A stretch of DNA of 64,000 nucleotides from Martelella mediterranea (GTDB taxonomy: Bacteria > Pseudomonadota > Alphaproteobacteria > Rhizobiales > Rhizobiaceae): the NCBI GenBank assembly GCA_003001975.1, contig PVUG01000007.1:1-64000 (forward strand), written 5' to 3'. The notes under the pieces were generated by a model. That model had not been told where the DNA came from. It searched no databases and worked only from the letters and a program-made list of their open reading frames with translations. Position numbers and translations under genes: made by a program. Shown piece by piece: positions 28,620 through 37,175 of the stretch. Within the stretch, counting starts at the first letter, position 1, and every line of letters begins with the position of its first letter.

Positions 28620-29702
28620 ATGCGGGTAGGACTGACACTTTTCGGAGAGAGCCTTTCACCGGCCGGCGCGCGCTTTGCCGCCCAGCTCGGTGTCCGCGAT
28701 GCTGTCATCCATCTCGTGCGCTACGGCCACAAAGCCGACCCTTCGGGCTGGCTGGCCGGCGAAGCCGGTCCGCCTCTCTCCGAAGACCGCGACGCCGTGC
28801 TCTGGGACTATGAAACGCTTTCCGGTGCGGTGAAGATGCTGGCCGACAACGGCCTTGGCGTTGCCGCGCTGGAAAACTTCTCGCCGTCCTTCTGGTCCGA
28901 CATCCTTCTGAACGGCCCCGAACGGGCAGCGCAGATGGATGGTCTGAAAAAGCTCGTCCGCGATTGCGGGCGGGCCGGCATCCGCGTCATCGGCTATAAT
29001 TTTTCACTGGCCGGTGTGTGGGGCTGGCAGAGACAGCCGATCGCCCGTGGCGGCGCGATGGCAACGACATTCGACATGTCACGCTTCGATCACGACCGGC
29101 CGATCCCCGACGGTATCGTCTGGAACATGCGTGTGCGTGAAGGTCGCGGGCCCGACCCGGTGACCTGCAGCGAAGAAGAATTGTGGCAGCGCCTCGAATG
29201 GTTCCTGAAGGAACTGGTGCCGGTGGCGGAAGAAGCGGGCGTGGTGCTTGCCGCGCATCCCGACGATCCGCCTGCCGACAGCCTGCGCGGGACCGCCCGT
29301 CTCGTCAACCGCCACGAAAAATACGATCGGCTGCTGCAGATCGTCGACAGCCCGTCCAATGCCATGCAGTTCTGCATCGGCTCGCTGATGGAAATGCCGG
29401 GCGATGTCTACGAAACCACGCGTCACTACGCCCGCACGGGGCGGATTGCCTATGTGCATTTCCGCAACGTCAAGGGCAAGGTTCCCCGCTATGCGGAAGC
29501 CTTCATCGATGACGGCGACACCGATATGGCCGAGATCGCCCGTATCCTTCATGCCGAAGGCTATGACGGCGTGCTCGTTCCCGATCACATTCCTGAAATT
29601 TCCTGTCCTGCCCCCTGGCATGTCGGGATGGCGCACGCCGTGGGCTACATGAACGCCCTCGTCAGGACAGCGCCGCGGGTCAACGACCCGCAAATGTCCT
29701 GA
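28620..29702 (+). CDS. UxuA-like mannonate dehydratase family protein
   Basis: A 360-residue TIM-barrel protein of the UxuA/xylose-isomerase-like group: VIGYNFSLAGVWGW, AAHPDDPP, MQFCIGSL, YVHFRNVKG and VLVPDHIPEI carry the metal-binding Glu/His/Cys/Asp pattern of mannonate dehydratases. UxuA makes 2-keto-3-deoxygluconate from mannonate; the substrate here may differ. A start at 28620 (GGGAG six bases upstream) is preferred over 28551, which would lie inside the operator. Confidence 0.86.
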   Translation: MRVGLTLFGESLSPAGARFAAQLGVRDAVIHLVRYGHKADPSGWLAGEAGPPLSEDRDAVLWDYETLSGAVKMLADNGLGVAALENFSPSFWSDILLNGPERAAQMDGLKKLVRDCGRAGIRVIGYNFSLAGVWGWQRQPIARGGAMATTFDMSRFDHDRPIPDGIVWNMRVREGRGPDPVTCSEEELWQRLEWFLKELVPVAEEAGVVLAAHPDDPPADSLRGTARLVNRHEKYDRLLQIVDSPSNAMQFCIGSLMEMPGDVYETTRHYARTGRIAYVHFRNVKGKVPRYAEAFIDDGDTDMAEIARILHAEGYDGVLVPDHIPEISCPAPWHVGMAHAVGYMNALVRTAPRVNDPQMS

Positions 29703-29733
29703 ACCACAACACTTCTTACTTGGGAGGAAGACC

Positions 29734-30960
29734 ATGAGACTTAAATCCAAACTCGCACTGACCGCGGCCGTGCCGCTGTTCCTGATGCAGGCCCCGGCCT
29801 TTGCCGGCGAAATTACATGGTGGGCGCCTGAATTCGGTGCCGATCGCGCCGAAGCGCTGGCGCAGAAGTTCGAAGAACAGAACCCCGATATCTCGGTCCG
29901 GGTTGAGCGCGTCGTGCCCAACGGCCTGCAGAACCGCGTTCTCGTGGCCCTGCAGTCCGGCAATACGCCTGACCTCATCGATGTTGCCAATGGCTGGACC
30001 GTGCCGTTTGCGACCACCGGCGGGCTGGCTCAGCTCGACGATTTCATCGCCGAAAACGAGATCGATCTCGATGACTTCCTGCCGGCAGCCCTGCAGACGG
30101 CGGAAGTTGACGGCGGCCTTTATGGCATTCCCTTCCGCGCCGAAGCGCATGCGATGATCTACAACAAGGACATGTTCCGCGAAGCCGGTCTCGATCCGGA
30201 AGACTTCCCGGAAACCTGGGCCGAACTGACGGAAACCGCTGCCGCACTGACCAATAACGGTCACTATGGCATCGGCATTGCCGGCGGCGGCGAGGTCTCC
30301 AACACGATCTTCCGTTCGCTTCCCTTCCTGTGGATGAATGGCGGCGGCGTTCTCGCGGAAGACCTGCAGTCGAGCATTCTCGATACGCCGGAATCCGTGG
30401 AAGCCGTCGACTTCTACACGAGCTTCCTGGCTGACGGCTCCGCGCCGCCCTCCACGCTCGAAAACGACGGCACGGCGCTGCGCCGCCTGTTCATCGCCGG
30501 CACCATCGCCATGTATCAGTCGGGCCAGTTCGATCTCGGTTCGATCGGTCAGGAAAACCCGGATATCGATGTCGGTACCGCGCTGATCCCGCACCCGGAA
30601 GGCAAGGAAACCGCGGTTATCCTCGGCGGCTGGAACTTCGTGATCCCGGAAGCGGCAAAGAACAAGGAAGACGCAGAAACCTTCCTCGCCTATCTGCTGG
30701 AGCCGGAAAACATGGGCTTTTACACCCATGACAACTTCCCGGCCCGCGAAACGGCCATGCAGATGGAGCAGTTCCAGCTTCCCGAATACGAGAAGTTCCG
30801 CGAAATGCTGCAGTATGCGCGTCCGCAGCCGCCGGTGAACAACTGGGTGCAGATCACGCAGATGTATTTCGACTCCATCCAGGAAATCCTGCTCGGCGGC
30901 GCCGATGTTCAGGAGGTTCTGACGGATACGACCCAGCAGATCGACGGTCTTCTGAAATAA
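29734..30960 (+). CDS. Sugar ABC transporter substrate-binding protein
   Basis: A 408-residue extracellular solute-binding protein family 1 member. Signal peptide about 1-24 (cleavage after PAFA). The fold landmarks TPDLIDVANGW, YGIPFRAEAHAMIYNKDMF and LGGWNFVIPE are typical of CUT1 binding proteins. It heads binding protein-permease-permease order, followed by an aldo/keto reductase. Substrate unknown, probably a sugar acid or oligosaccharide. Confidence 0.92.
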   Translation: MRLKSKLALTAAVPLFLMQAPAFAGEITWWAPEFGADRAEALAQKFEEQNPDISVRVERVVPNGLQNRVLVALQSGNTPDLIDVANGWTVPFATTGGLAQLDDFIAENEIDLDDFLPAALQTAEVDGGLYGIPFRAEAHAMIYNKDMFREAGLDPEDFPETWAELTETAAALTNNGHYGIGIAGGGEVSNTIFRSLPFLWMNGGGVLAEDLQSSILDTPESVEAVDFYTSFLADGSAPPSTLENDGTALRRLFIAGTIAMYQSGQFDLGSIGQENPDIDVGTALIPHPEGKETAVILGGWNFVIPEAAKNKEDAETFLAYLLEPENMGFYTHDNFPARETAMQMEQFQLPEYEKFREMLQYARPQPPVNNWVQITQMYFDSIQEILLGGADVQEVLTDTTQQIDGLLK

Positions 30961-30970
30961 CAACTTTTCC

Positions 30971-31003
30971 GGCCGGGCCGCACCCATGTGCTGCGGCCCG
31001 GCC
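30971..31003 (+). terminator. Attenuating hairpin after the binding protein gene
   Basis: GGCCGGGCCGCA (30971-30982) pairs perfectly with TGCGGCCCGGCC (30992-31003). No T tract follows. Hairpins in this position commonly stabilise the message of the abundant binding protein relative to the permease genes. Confidence 0.6.
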
Positions 31004-31029
31004 TCTCCGCTGTTTTCAAGAGGAATGCC

Positions 31030-31884
31030 ATGCGTGTCAGTTCCCGCTTCACCGGACCGCTGTTCGTGTTTCCGGCACTATTCGTGCTTGCCCTGCTGGT
31101 GTTTTATCCGCTGGTCTACACAGTCGTCCTTTCCGTCACAGATCCTGCGGGCAATTATGTCGGTCTGGAGAACTTCCGGACCATGCTGGATCAGCGCCTG
31201 ACCGGCATCACGCTCCGCAACACCTTCGTCTACGTTTTCTTCTCGATCGTCTTCCAGATCATTCTGGGCACGGCGGTCGGCATCCTGCTCAACGCGCCCT
31301 TCTGGGGCCGCAGCGCGCTGCGTGCGATGATCGTCGTGCCGTGGGTCATTCCCGGCATTGTTGCCGCCACCACCTGGGCATGGATGTTCCACACCGAATT
31401 CGGCATCATCAACTACATGGCGCAGGGCGCCGGCGTGATCGATCAGCCGATCGGCTGGCTGACCAACCCGAACACTGTCATGCCGGCGCTGGTCACCGTC
31501 AATGTGTGGAAGATGTTCCCCTTCGTCGCCATCATGGTTCTGGCGGGCCTGCAGGCCATTCCGCAGGATGTCTATGAGGCCGCCCGCATCGACGGCGCCA
31601 AGCTGCACCACGAAATCCTTTACGTGACGCTGCCCTATCTGAAGCCGGTCCTGAGCTCGCTTTCGCTGCTCCTGGCCATCTGGGGGCTGAATGCCATCAC
31701 CATCATCTACGCGATGACCGGTGGCGGGCCTGCCAACCGCAGTATCATCCTGCCGATCCAGATCTTCCGTCAGGCGTTCCAGTTCTTCCAGTTCAACCAG
31801 GCCGCCGCCCTTTCGGTGATGTTCCTGGGCATTACCGGCGTGCTGATGGTCCTTTACGTAACCGTATTCGCAGAAAAGGAGTAA
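31030..31884 (+). CDS. Sugar ABC transporter permease 1 (CUT1)
   Basis: A 284-residue inner-membrane permease with six helices and the EAA loop YEAARIDGAKLHHEILYVTLP (residues split: EAARIDGAK, then LYVTLPYLKP). AGGAA lies a few bases before the start at 31030. It partners the downstream permease and the ATPase at 22864-23934. Confidence 0.92.
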   Translation: MRVSSRFTGPLFVFPALFVLALLVFYPLVYTVVLSVTDPAGNYVGLENFRTMLDQRLTGITLRNTFVYVFFSIVFQIILGTAVGILLNAPFWGRSALRAMIVVPWVIPGIVAATTWAWMFHTEFGIINYMAQGAGVIDQPIGWLTNPNTVMPALVTVNVWKMFPFVAIMVLAGLQAIPQDVYEAARIDGAKLHHEILYVTLPYLKPVLSSLSLLLAIWGLNAITIIYAMTGGGPANRSIILPIQIFRQAFQFFQFNQAAALSVMFLGITGVLMVLYVTVFAEKE

Positions 31885-31888
31885 GGTG

Positions 31889-32719
31889 ATGGCTTCCCGT
31901 ACCCGGGCCAAATGGCCGCTTTATCCCGCTGTCGCCGTCGTCGTCGTCGTTACGATGTTTCCGTTTCTCTGGATGCTGATCTCATCCTTCAAGAAACTGA
32001 GCGAGCTCTATACCGTTCCGCCGACATGGATTCCCGAAGCGCCGAGCTGGGCCAATTACGCAAAGGTGCTGTTTGAATCCAACGTGCCGCGCTATTTCCT
32101 GAACTCGCTGATCATCTCGGCCGGCTCGACGGCAATCGCGCTGGCGCTTGCCATTCTCGCCTCCTATGGCTTTGCCCGCTTCAAGTTCAGGGGCAAGTCG
32201 CTGGCGATCTCGCTGATCATCGTCGGCCAGCTTTTGCCGACGGCGGCGATCATCGTGCCGCTTTATGTCGTACTCAACTGGCTGAACCTGCTCAACACCT
32301 ATCTCGGCCTGATCCTTGCCTATCTCATCCTGACCCTGCCGCTCAGCGTCTTCATGCTGATCTCCTATTTCCGCGGCATTCCGGTTGAGCTGGAGGAGGC
32401 GGCCATTGTCGACGGCGCTTCAAGGCTCGGCGCGCTGCTGCGCATCACGCTGCCGCTGTCGCTTCCCGGCGTTGTCGCGGTGATCGTCTATGCCTTCGTG
32501 ACCACATGGAACGAATTCATCTTCGCGCTGTGTTTCGCCATCGACTCCTCCACCAAGACGCTGCCGATCGGCCTGTCGGAATTCACCACCGAATTCAACA
32601 CCGACTGGGGTGCCGTCATGGCCGCCTCGGTGATCATGACGGTGCCGATCGCCATTCTTTTCCTTGCCATGCAGAAGCTCTTTGTCGGCGGTCTGACGGC
32701 CGGCGGAACCAAGGGCTGA
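31889..32719 (+). CDS. Sugar ABC transporter permease 2 (CUT1)
   Basis: A 276-residue permease with six helices and the EAA motif EEAAIVDGASRLGALLRITLP (EEAAIVDGAS, then RITLPLSLPG). The ATG at 31889 is favoured over the GTG three bases earlier because of AAGGAG spacing. Four bases separate it from the first permease gene. Confidence 0.92.
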   Translation: MASRTRAKWPLYPAVAVVVVVTMFPFLWMLISSFKKLSELYTVPPTWIPEAPSWANYAKVLFESNVPRYFLNSLIISAGSTAIALALAILASYGFARFKFRGKSLAISLIIVGQLLPTAAIIVPLYVVLNWLNLLNTYLGLILAYLILTLPLSVFMLISYFRGIPVELEEAAIVDGASRLGALLRITLPLSLPGVVAVIVYAFVTTWNEFIFALCFAIDSSTKTLPIGLSEFTTEFNTDWGAVMAASVIMTVPIAILFLAMQKLFVGGLTAGGTKG

Positions 32720-32729
32720 AGGAGATACC

Positions 32730-33536
32730 ATGCCTGACAAAATCCCGATGATGGGCCTTGGAACCTATGGCCGCCTCGAAGAAGACGGCATCCGCGCCAT
32801 CGTCTCCGCGCTCGAAATCGGCTATCGCCACATCGACACGGCACAAAGCTACGGCTCCGAGCCGATGGTCGGCGAGGCGGTGCGCAGAAGCGGCATCGAC
32901 CGCGACGATATCTTCATCACCACCAAGGTGGCCCAGAAGAAACTCGACCGCGCCCAGTTCATGCCGTCGGTCGAAAACAGCCTGAAGGATCTGCAGGTCG
33001 ATGTCATCGATCTCGTGCTGATCCACTGGCCGTCGATTGATCCCGATGTGCCGTTCGAAAGCTATATGGAAGATCTCGGCCGCCTTCAGGATCAGGGCAA
33101 GGCGCGCCATATCGGCGTTTCCAATTTCCCGATTGCACGCCTGAAACAGGCCGAAGCGGTTCTCGGTCCGGGACGGATTCATACCGACCAGGTGGAAATC
33201 CACCCCTTCCTGCAGAACAGCAAGCTTGTCGATTTTGCCCTGTCGAAGGGCATTGTGCCGACGGCCTACATGCCGCTGGCGCAGGGGCGTGTTGCCGATG
33301 ATCCGGTGTTGAAGGAGATTGCCGAAGAGCACAATGCGCTGGCCTCGCAGATCTCGCTCGCCTGGCTGATGCAGCGCGGCATCGCTGTCATTCCCGCATC
33401 CTCCAGCGCCGAGCGCCAGAAGAGCAATTTCGAGGCGCAAAACATTGCCCTGAGCGAGGCGGAAATGAACCGCATTGCCGAACTCGATCGCGGTTTCAGG
33501 ATTGTCGTGCCGGAGGTCGGCCCGGACTGGGACTGA
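32730..33536 (+). CDS. Aldo/keto reductase
   Basis: A 268-residue AKR with the catalytic tetrad Asp (IDTAQSYG), Tyr (same motif), Lys (TTKVAQKK) and His (LIHWPS), and the cofactor site IPASSSAERQKSN. It reduces a sugar or keto acid with NAD(P)H. It closes the rightward IclR-controlled operon, ten bases after the permease stop. Confidence 0.9.
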   Translation: MPDKIPMMGLGTYGRLEEDGIRAIVSALEIGYRHIDTAQSYGSEPMVGEAVRRSGIDRDDIFITTKVAQKKLDRAQFMPSVENSLKDLQVDVIDLVLIHWPSIDPDVPFESYMEDLGRLQDQGKARHIGVSNFPIARLKQAEAVLGPGRIHTDQVEIHPFLQNSKLVDFALSKGIVPTAYMPLAQGRVADDPVLKEIAEEHNALASQISLAWLMQRGIAVIPASSSAERQKSNFEAQNIALSEAEMNRIAELDRGFRIVVPEVGPDWD

Positions 33537-33629
33537 TTTTCAGTCCGGCCCGGCCCTGAACCCAGCAGCAATGACGGGGGCGCGCGTCGTTCCCGTCAGT
33601 GCGCTGACAAAGGTTTTTCCACCCTCTTT

Positions 33630-33816
33630 CGTCATGCTCGGGCTTGTCCCGAGCATCTAAGCACGCATCATCGCGACAGGCATTTCGGGCGAAAAATCTA
33701 TTGAATTGCAACCCATTACGAGACGCAAACGTCGCTCGCGCGGAGCGGTGATTAGATCCTCGGGACAAGCCCGAGGATGACGTCCGTAAAAAGGATAAGC
33801 TTTGTCAACAAGCTGA
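33630..33816. repeat. Intergenic palindromic repeat element, copy 2
   Basis: Left palindrome ATGCTCGGG-cttgt-CCCGAGCAT (33633-33655) and right palindrome ATCCTCGGG-acaag-CCCGAGGAT (33755-33778) bound about 150 bp. The right flank 33777-33798 is identical over 22 bases to 290-311. The palindromes match copy 1 at 5614-5755, but the two interiors are unrelated. The rest of the 325-bp gap has no gene. Confidence 0.72.
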
Positions 33817-33861
33817 CGGGGCCGTGCACCGTCCCCGCTTCAACAAACCGGAATAGTAATC

Positions 33862-34995
33862 ATGAAAACCGTTCTCGGCGTCGGCCTTATCGGCTGCGGC
33901 AATATCTCGGCGGCCTATCTTGCGCGTGCCAAAACCTTCGAAAACATCACCTTCGTCGGCGTTGCCGACATGGATGAGGCCGCAGCCGAAGCGCGCGGCG
34001 TGGAATTCGGGATTAAGGCGATGTCGCCGGAGGCGCTTCTGGCCGACCCGGATGTCGATATCATCCTCAATCTCACGCCGCCCGCCGCGCATTTCCCGGT
34101 GTCGAAAATGGCGCTTGAGGCGGGAAAGCATGTCTATTGCGAAAAGCCGTTCGTGGTGGATGTCGATGAGGGCAAGGCCCTGATGCAGTTTGCCGAAGCG
34201 CGGGGCTTGCGGATCGGTTCCGCGCCCGACACGATCCTCGGAGCATCGCACCAGCTTGCACGGCATCTGATCGATGACAATGCCATCGGCACGATCACGT
34301 CGGGAACCTGTTTCGTGATGAACCATGGCATGGAGGAATGGCATCCCGCACCCGATTTCTTCTTCCGCAAGGGCGGCGGACCGGTCCTCGATCTCGGCCC
34401 CTATTACGTTGCCAATCTCGTCCAGCTTCTCGGTCCCGTTGCCCGCGTCTCCGCTGAGGCCGCAATGCCGGAAAGTTCCCGTCTTATCGGCTCCGGCCCG
34501 CGCACCGGCGAAACCGTTCCGGTGGAAGTCGCGACGACGGTGCAGGCGATCCTCACATTTGAATCGGGCGCACTGGTGACCCTCGTGACAAGCTGGGATG
34601 TCTGGCAGCATAATCTCGCGCCGATGGCGCTTTATGGCAGCGAGGGCACCATCCACATTCCCAACCCGAATTTTTTCGATGGCCCGGTGGTCGTGACCAA
34701 AAAGCGCGAGGTTGCCGAACTGCCGCACTGGGACCATCCGCTTGGGCCCCCCAACCGCACGGTCTCCAGCGGCGAGGTCGCCGACTATCGCACAGCCGGC
34801 CTCGCCGACATGGCACAGGCCATCGTCGAAGGTCGCGAACACCGCTGCAACGGCGAATACGCGCTCCATGTCGTGGACGTCCTCACTGCAATTCTGCGTG
34901 CCGCCGAAGAGCAGCGCAGCATCAAAGTGTCCACGCGTTGCCGTCGTCCCGAGGCGCTGGACGGCCCGCAGGCCGGTCGCCTTCTGAAAGCCTAG
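33862..34995 (+). CDS. Gfo/Idh/MocA family oxidoreductase
   Basis: A 377-residue NAD(P)-binding dehydrogenase. The nucleotide motif GLIGCGNIS is at residues 8-16 and the family motif YCEKPFVVD at about residue 92. The second domain has GGGPVLDLGPYYVANL, with the Asp of the active-site pair. Probably a sugar or inositol-type dehydrogenase. It is separated from the IclR operon by a repeat element, so membership in that operon is uncertain. Confidence 0.85.
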   Translation: MKTVLGVGLIGCGNISAAYLARAKTFENITFVGVADMDEAAAEARGVEFGIKAMSPEALLADPDVDIILNLTPPAAHFPVSKMALEAGKHVYCEKPFVVDVDEGKALMQFAEARGLRIGSAPDTILGASHQLARHLIDDNAIGTITSGTCFVMNHGMEEWHPAPDFFFRKGGGPVLDLGPYYVANLVQLLGPVARVSAEAAMPESSRLIGSGPRTGETVPVEVATTVQAILTFESGALVTLVTSWDVWQHNLAPMALYGSEGTIHIPNPNFFDGPVVVTKKREVAELPHWDHPLGPPNRTVSSGEVADYRTAGLADMAQAIVEGREHRCNGEYALHVVDVLTAILRAAEEQRSIKVSTRCRRPEALDGPQAGRLLKA

Positions 34996-35313
34996 GCGGA
35001 AAATTCCGCGGAAAGCAAAAGATCTTGGAGCGGCTCGGCCGCTTCAAGGTCGCGCAACGGCGGCCGGTATTAACAGCAGCGACGAAGCGCTGCGAGCGCG
35101 GACTTTTCTGCGAATATGTTGCCCCACCGGTGACGCCCTTTGAGGAGCAAACGCCCTCTTTATGTTTGCAATGCGTTTTTCAAAACTTACATGACGTTCA
35201 TCAATTTGCCTGATGAAGAAACACAGGCGGTCGGCAATGGCGAGCGTGGAACAACCCGGAAGCGCTGGCCGCTCACACGGTCAAACCACTCTCGCGTCAT
35301 GAGGAGAAACGCC
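34996..35313. other. Intergenic region with small hairpins
   Basis: 318 bases without a supported gene. GCGGAA-aa-TTCCGC lies directly after the Gfo/Idh stop, and GAGCGGC-tcg-GCCGCTTC about 30 bases on; either may help termination. The remainder is more A/T-rich (35150-35230) and probably holds the promoter of the DoxX-like gene. Confidence 0.4.
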
Positions 35314-35670
35314 ATGAAAAACATTCCCTGGAATCATGTTCTCGCAGGGCTGTTGACCGCGTTTTTTGCCGTCGGCGGAACGCTCAACCTGATGGCGTCT
35401 CCGGGAACGGTCGAGGAATATGTGCACTGGGGTTATCCGGCCTGGTTTCCCTATGTCACCGGAACGCTGGAATGGGCAGCGGCCGTGCTCATCGCCATTC
35501 CCGTCGTCCGGCTTGCCGGAAGCGCACTTGCCGGCCTGGTCATGACGGCGGCCGGCATAACCGTGCTGTCGAATGGTGAATACGCCCACGTCATCCCGCC
35601 TGCGGTGATATTGACGCTGGTCTGCCTCAATGGCTGGCTGACATGGCGCAGCCGGCGCAAAACTATATAA
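35314..35670 (+). CDS. DoxX-like membrane protein
   Basis: A 118-residue protein with four hydrophobic helices (about 9-28, 42-62, 66-86, 92-110) and the DoxX-type opening GLLTAFFAVGGTLNLMA. GAGGAG lies seven bases before the start at 35314. DoxX proteins often accompany quinone or thiol redox genes; the HxlR regulator and quinone reductase next door fit this, loosely. It converges on hxlR. Confidence 0.7.
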   Translation: MKNIPWNHVLAGLLTAFFAVGGTLNLMASPGTVEEYVHWGYPAWFPYVTGTLEWAAAVLIAIPVVRLAGSALAGLVMTAAGITVLSNGEYAHVIPPAVILTLVCLNGWLTWRSRRKTI

Positions 35671-35694
35671 ATTCCAGCTTTAAAAACGGGGCTG

Positions 35695-36069
35695 TCACGA
35701 CTTTTCGTCGTAGCGGATCCGTGATGTTTCGATTTCCGACAGGTGGCGGAAGGCCCATGCGCCGACCGCCTGAACCGGTTCGGCGAGCGAATGGCCCAGT
35801 GCGGTCAGTTCGTAGTCGACGCGCGGCGGTATCGACGTCGTCACCGTGCGCGTGACGAGGCCATCCCGTTCGAGATTGCGCAATGTCAGCGTCAGCATCC
35901 GCTGTGAGATGCCGTCGATGCCACGCTTCAACTCGCTGAAACGAAGCGGTTTTTCCCTGAGCAGCATGATGATGAGGACGCTCCATTTGCCGGCGATGCT
36001 CGAGAGCACGCGCGCAACGCGCAGGCATTCCTCGGAATGGCGGATAACAGGTTGGTCGGTTCCTTGCAT
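35695..36069 (-). CDS. HxlR-family transcriptional regulator
   Basis: A 124-residue winged-helix protein with the family pattern KWSVLIIMLLREKPLRFSELKRGI (seen as KWSVLIIMLL and RFSELKRGIDGISQRMLT). Cys15 (HSEECLRV) is at the position used for redox or electrophile sensing in several HxlR proteins. It is divergent from an NmrA-SDR-quinone reductase set and probably controls it and itself through the repeats at 36070-36149. Confidence 0.9.
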   Translation of the reverse strand: MQGTDQPVIRHSEECLRVARVLSSIAGKWSVLIIMLLREKPLRFSELKRGIDGISQRMLTLTLRNLERDGLVTRTVTTSIPPRVDYELTALGHSLAEPVQAVGAWAFRHLSEIETSRIRYDEKS

Positions 36070-36149
36070 GTAACCCCGGTATCATTTTTGTGCCGTCTTG
36101 CGGCGGAAATACGTGGCTACATATATATACCGAGTTACAAAAATATACC
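36070..36149. promoter_or_regulatory. Divergent promoter with putative HxlR sites
   Basis: GTAACCCCGGTATC at 36070-36083 mirrors ATACCGAGTTAC at 36127-36138, and GGTATCATTTTTGT (36078-36091) mirrors ACAAAAATATACC (36137-36149). The word TATACC is repeated 18 bp apart at 36126 and 36144. The inner DNA around 36119-36130 is A/T-rich (ATATATATA) and suits a -10 box. This is seen directly; the link to HxlR is inferred from position. Confidence 0.6.
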
Positions 36150-36253
36150 AGAAAACGACCGCCATAGCGGCGGCCTTTCCGGTATCCCGACCACAAACAA
36201 GGCTTCGCCGTCCTCCCGGTGCGTTGCCGAAAATCAGACAGACGAGGATAAAT

Positions 36254-37174
36254 ATGACCGAAGCAGGCAAGATCGTTGTGCTCGCTGGCGCAACCGGCAA
36301 TCTGGGCTCGCTCATCGCCGATCAGCTTCTGGACAGGCCGGATGTGCAATTGCGCGTGCTTGTACGGCCGCAAAGCGCGGCAAAGGTTGCGGGCTTGCGC
36401 GAAAAAGGCGCGGAGATCGTGGAGATTGAGGTCGACTCCGAGGATCAGGCAGACCGTCTGGAAGACGCGCTGCAGGGCGCATATTCGGTGATCTCGGCAA
36501 TACAGGGCGGTCCCGCCATCATCGTCGATGCGCAACTGCGTCTGCTTGAGGCCGCCCGCAAGGCCGGCGTGCGCCGGTTCATTCCATCCAATTTCTCCTA
36601 CAATATCTTCGGCGTTGACGACGGCGACAACATCAACTCGGATGACCGCCGCGCCTTTGCCAAGGCAGCCGAAAAGGCGAAGGGCGATGTCGAGGTCGTG
36701 CAGATCCAGAACGGCGCTTTCATGGACCGTATCGTCCTGTTCGGCTTTCTCGGCGCCTTCGATCTTGACGCGCGCACCGCATTTCTGTGGGGCGATGGCA
36801 ATGCCCTGATGGATTTCACCACCTATGCCGATACGGCCCGCTTCACGGTCGAGGCGGCGCTGGACGATGAACCCGTTCCGGCTATCTTCGAGGTTGCCGG
36901 TGAGACGCTCGATTTCCATGGCCTTCTGAAGACCTATGAGGATGCGTCGGGCAAAACCCTGACCGTGAAGCAGATGGGAACGCTCGCCGATCTCGACGCC
37001 GAAATCGCAAACCGCCGGGAAGCGGAGCCTGCCAATGTTTTCAGCTGGCTGCCGCTGATGTACTGGCGTGCGCTGCTGACGGGCAAGGGCAAGCTCAATG
37101 CGATTGCCAATGATCGCTATCCGCATATCAAGCCGGTCAGCGTTGCGGACTATGTCAAACGCGAGGGACTTTGA
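36254..37174 (+). CDS. NmrA-like NAD(P)-binding protein
   Basis: A 306-residue atypical short-chain dehydrogenase with the NmrA/isoflavone-reductase motif AGATGNLGSLI near the N-terminus and FIPSNFSYNIFG in the substrate region. Members are redox sensors or NAD(P)H-dependent reductases. GAGGA lies five bases before 36254. First gene of a rightward trio with the SDR gene one base behind. Confidence 0.84.
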   Translation: MTEAGKIVVLAGATGNLGSLIADQLLDRPDVQLRVLVRPQSAAKVAGLREKGAEIVEIEVDSEDQADRLEDALQGAYSVISAIQGGPAIIVDAQLRLLEAARKAGVRRFIPSNFSYNIFGVDDGDNINSDDRRAFAKAAEKAKGDVEVVQIQNGAFMDRIVLFGFLGAFDLDARTAFLWGDGNALMDFTTYADTARFTVEAALDDEPVPAIFEVAGETLDFHGLLKTYEDASGKTLTVKQMGTLADLDAEIANRREAEPANVFSWLPLMYWRALLTGKGKLNAIANDRYPHIKPVSVADYVKREGL

Positions 37175-37175
37175 G

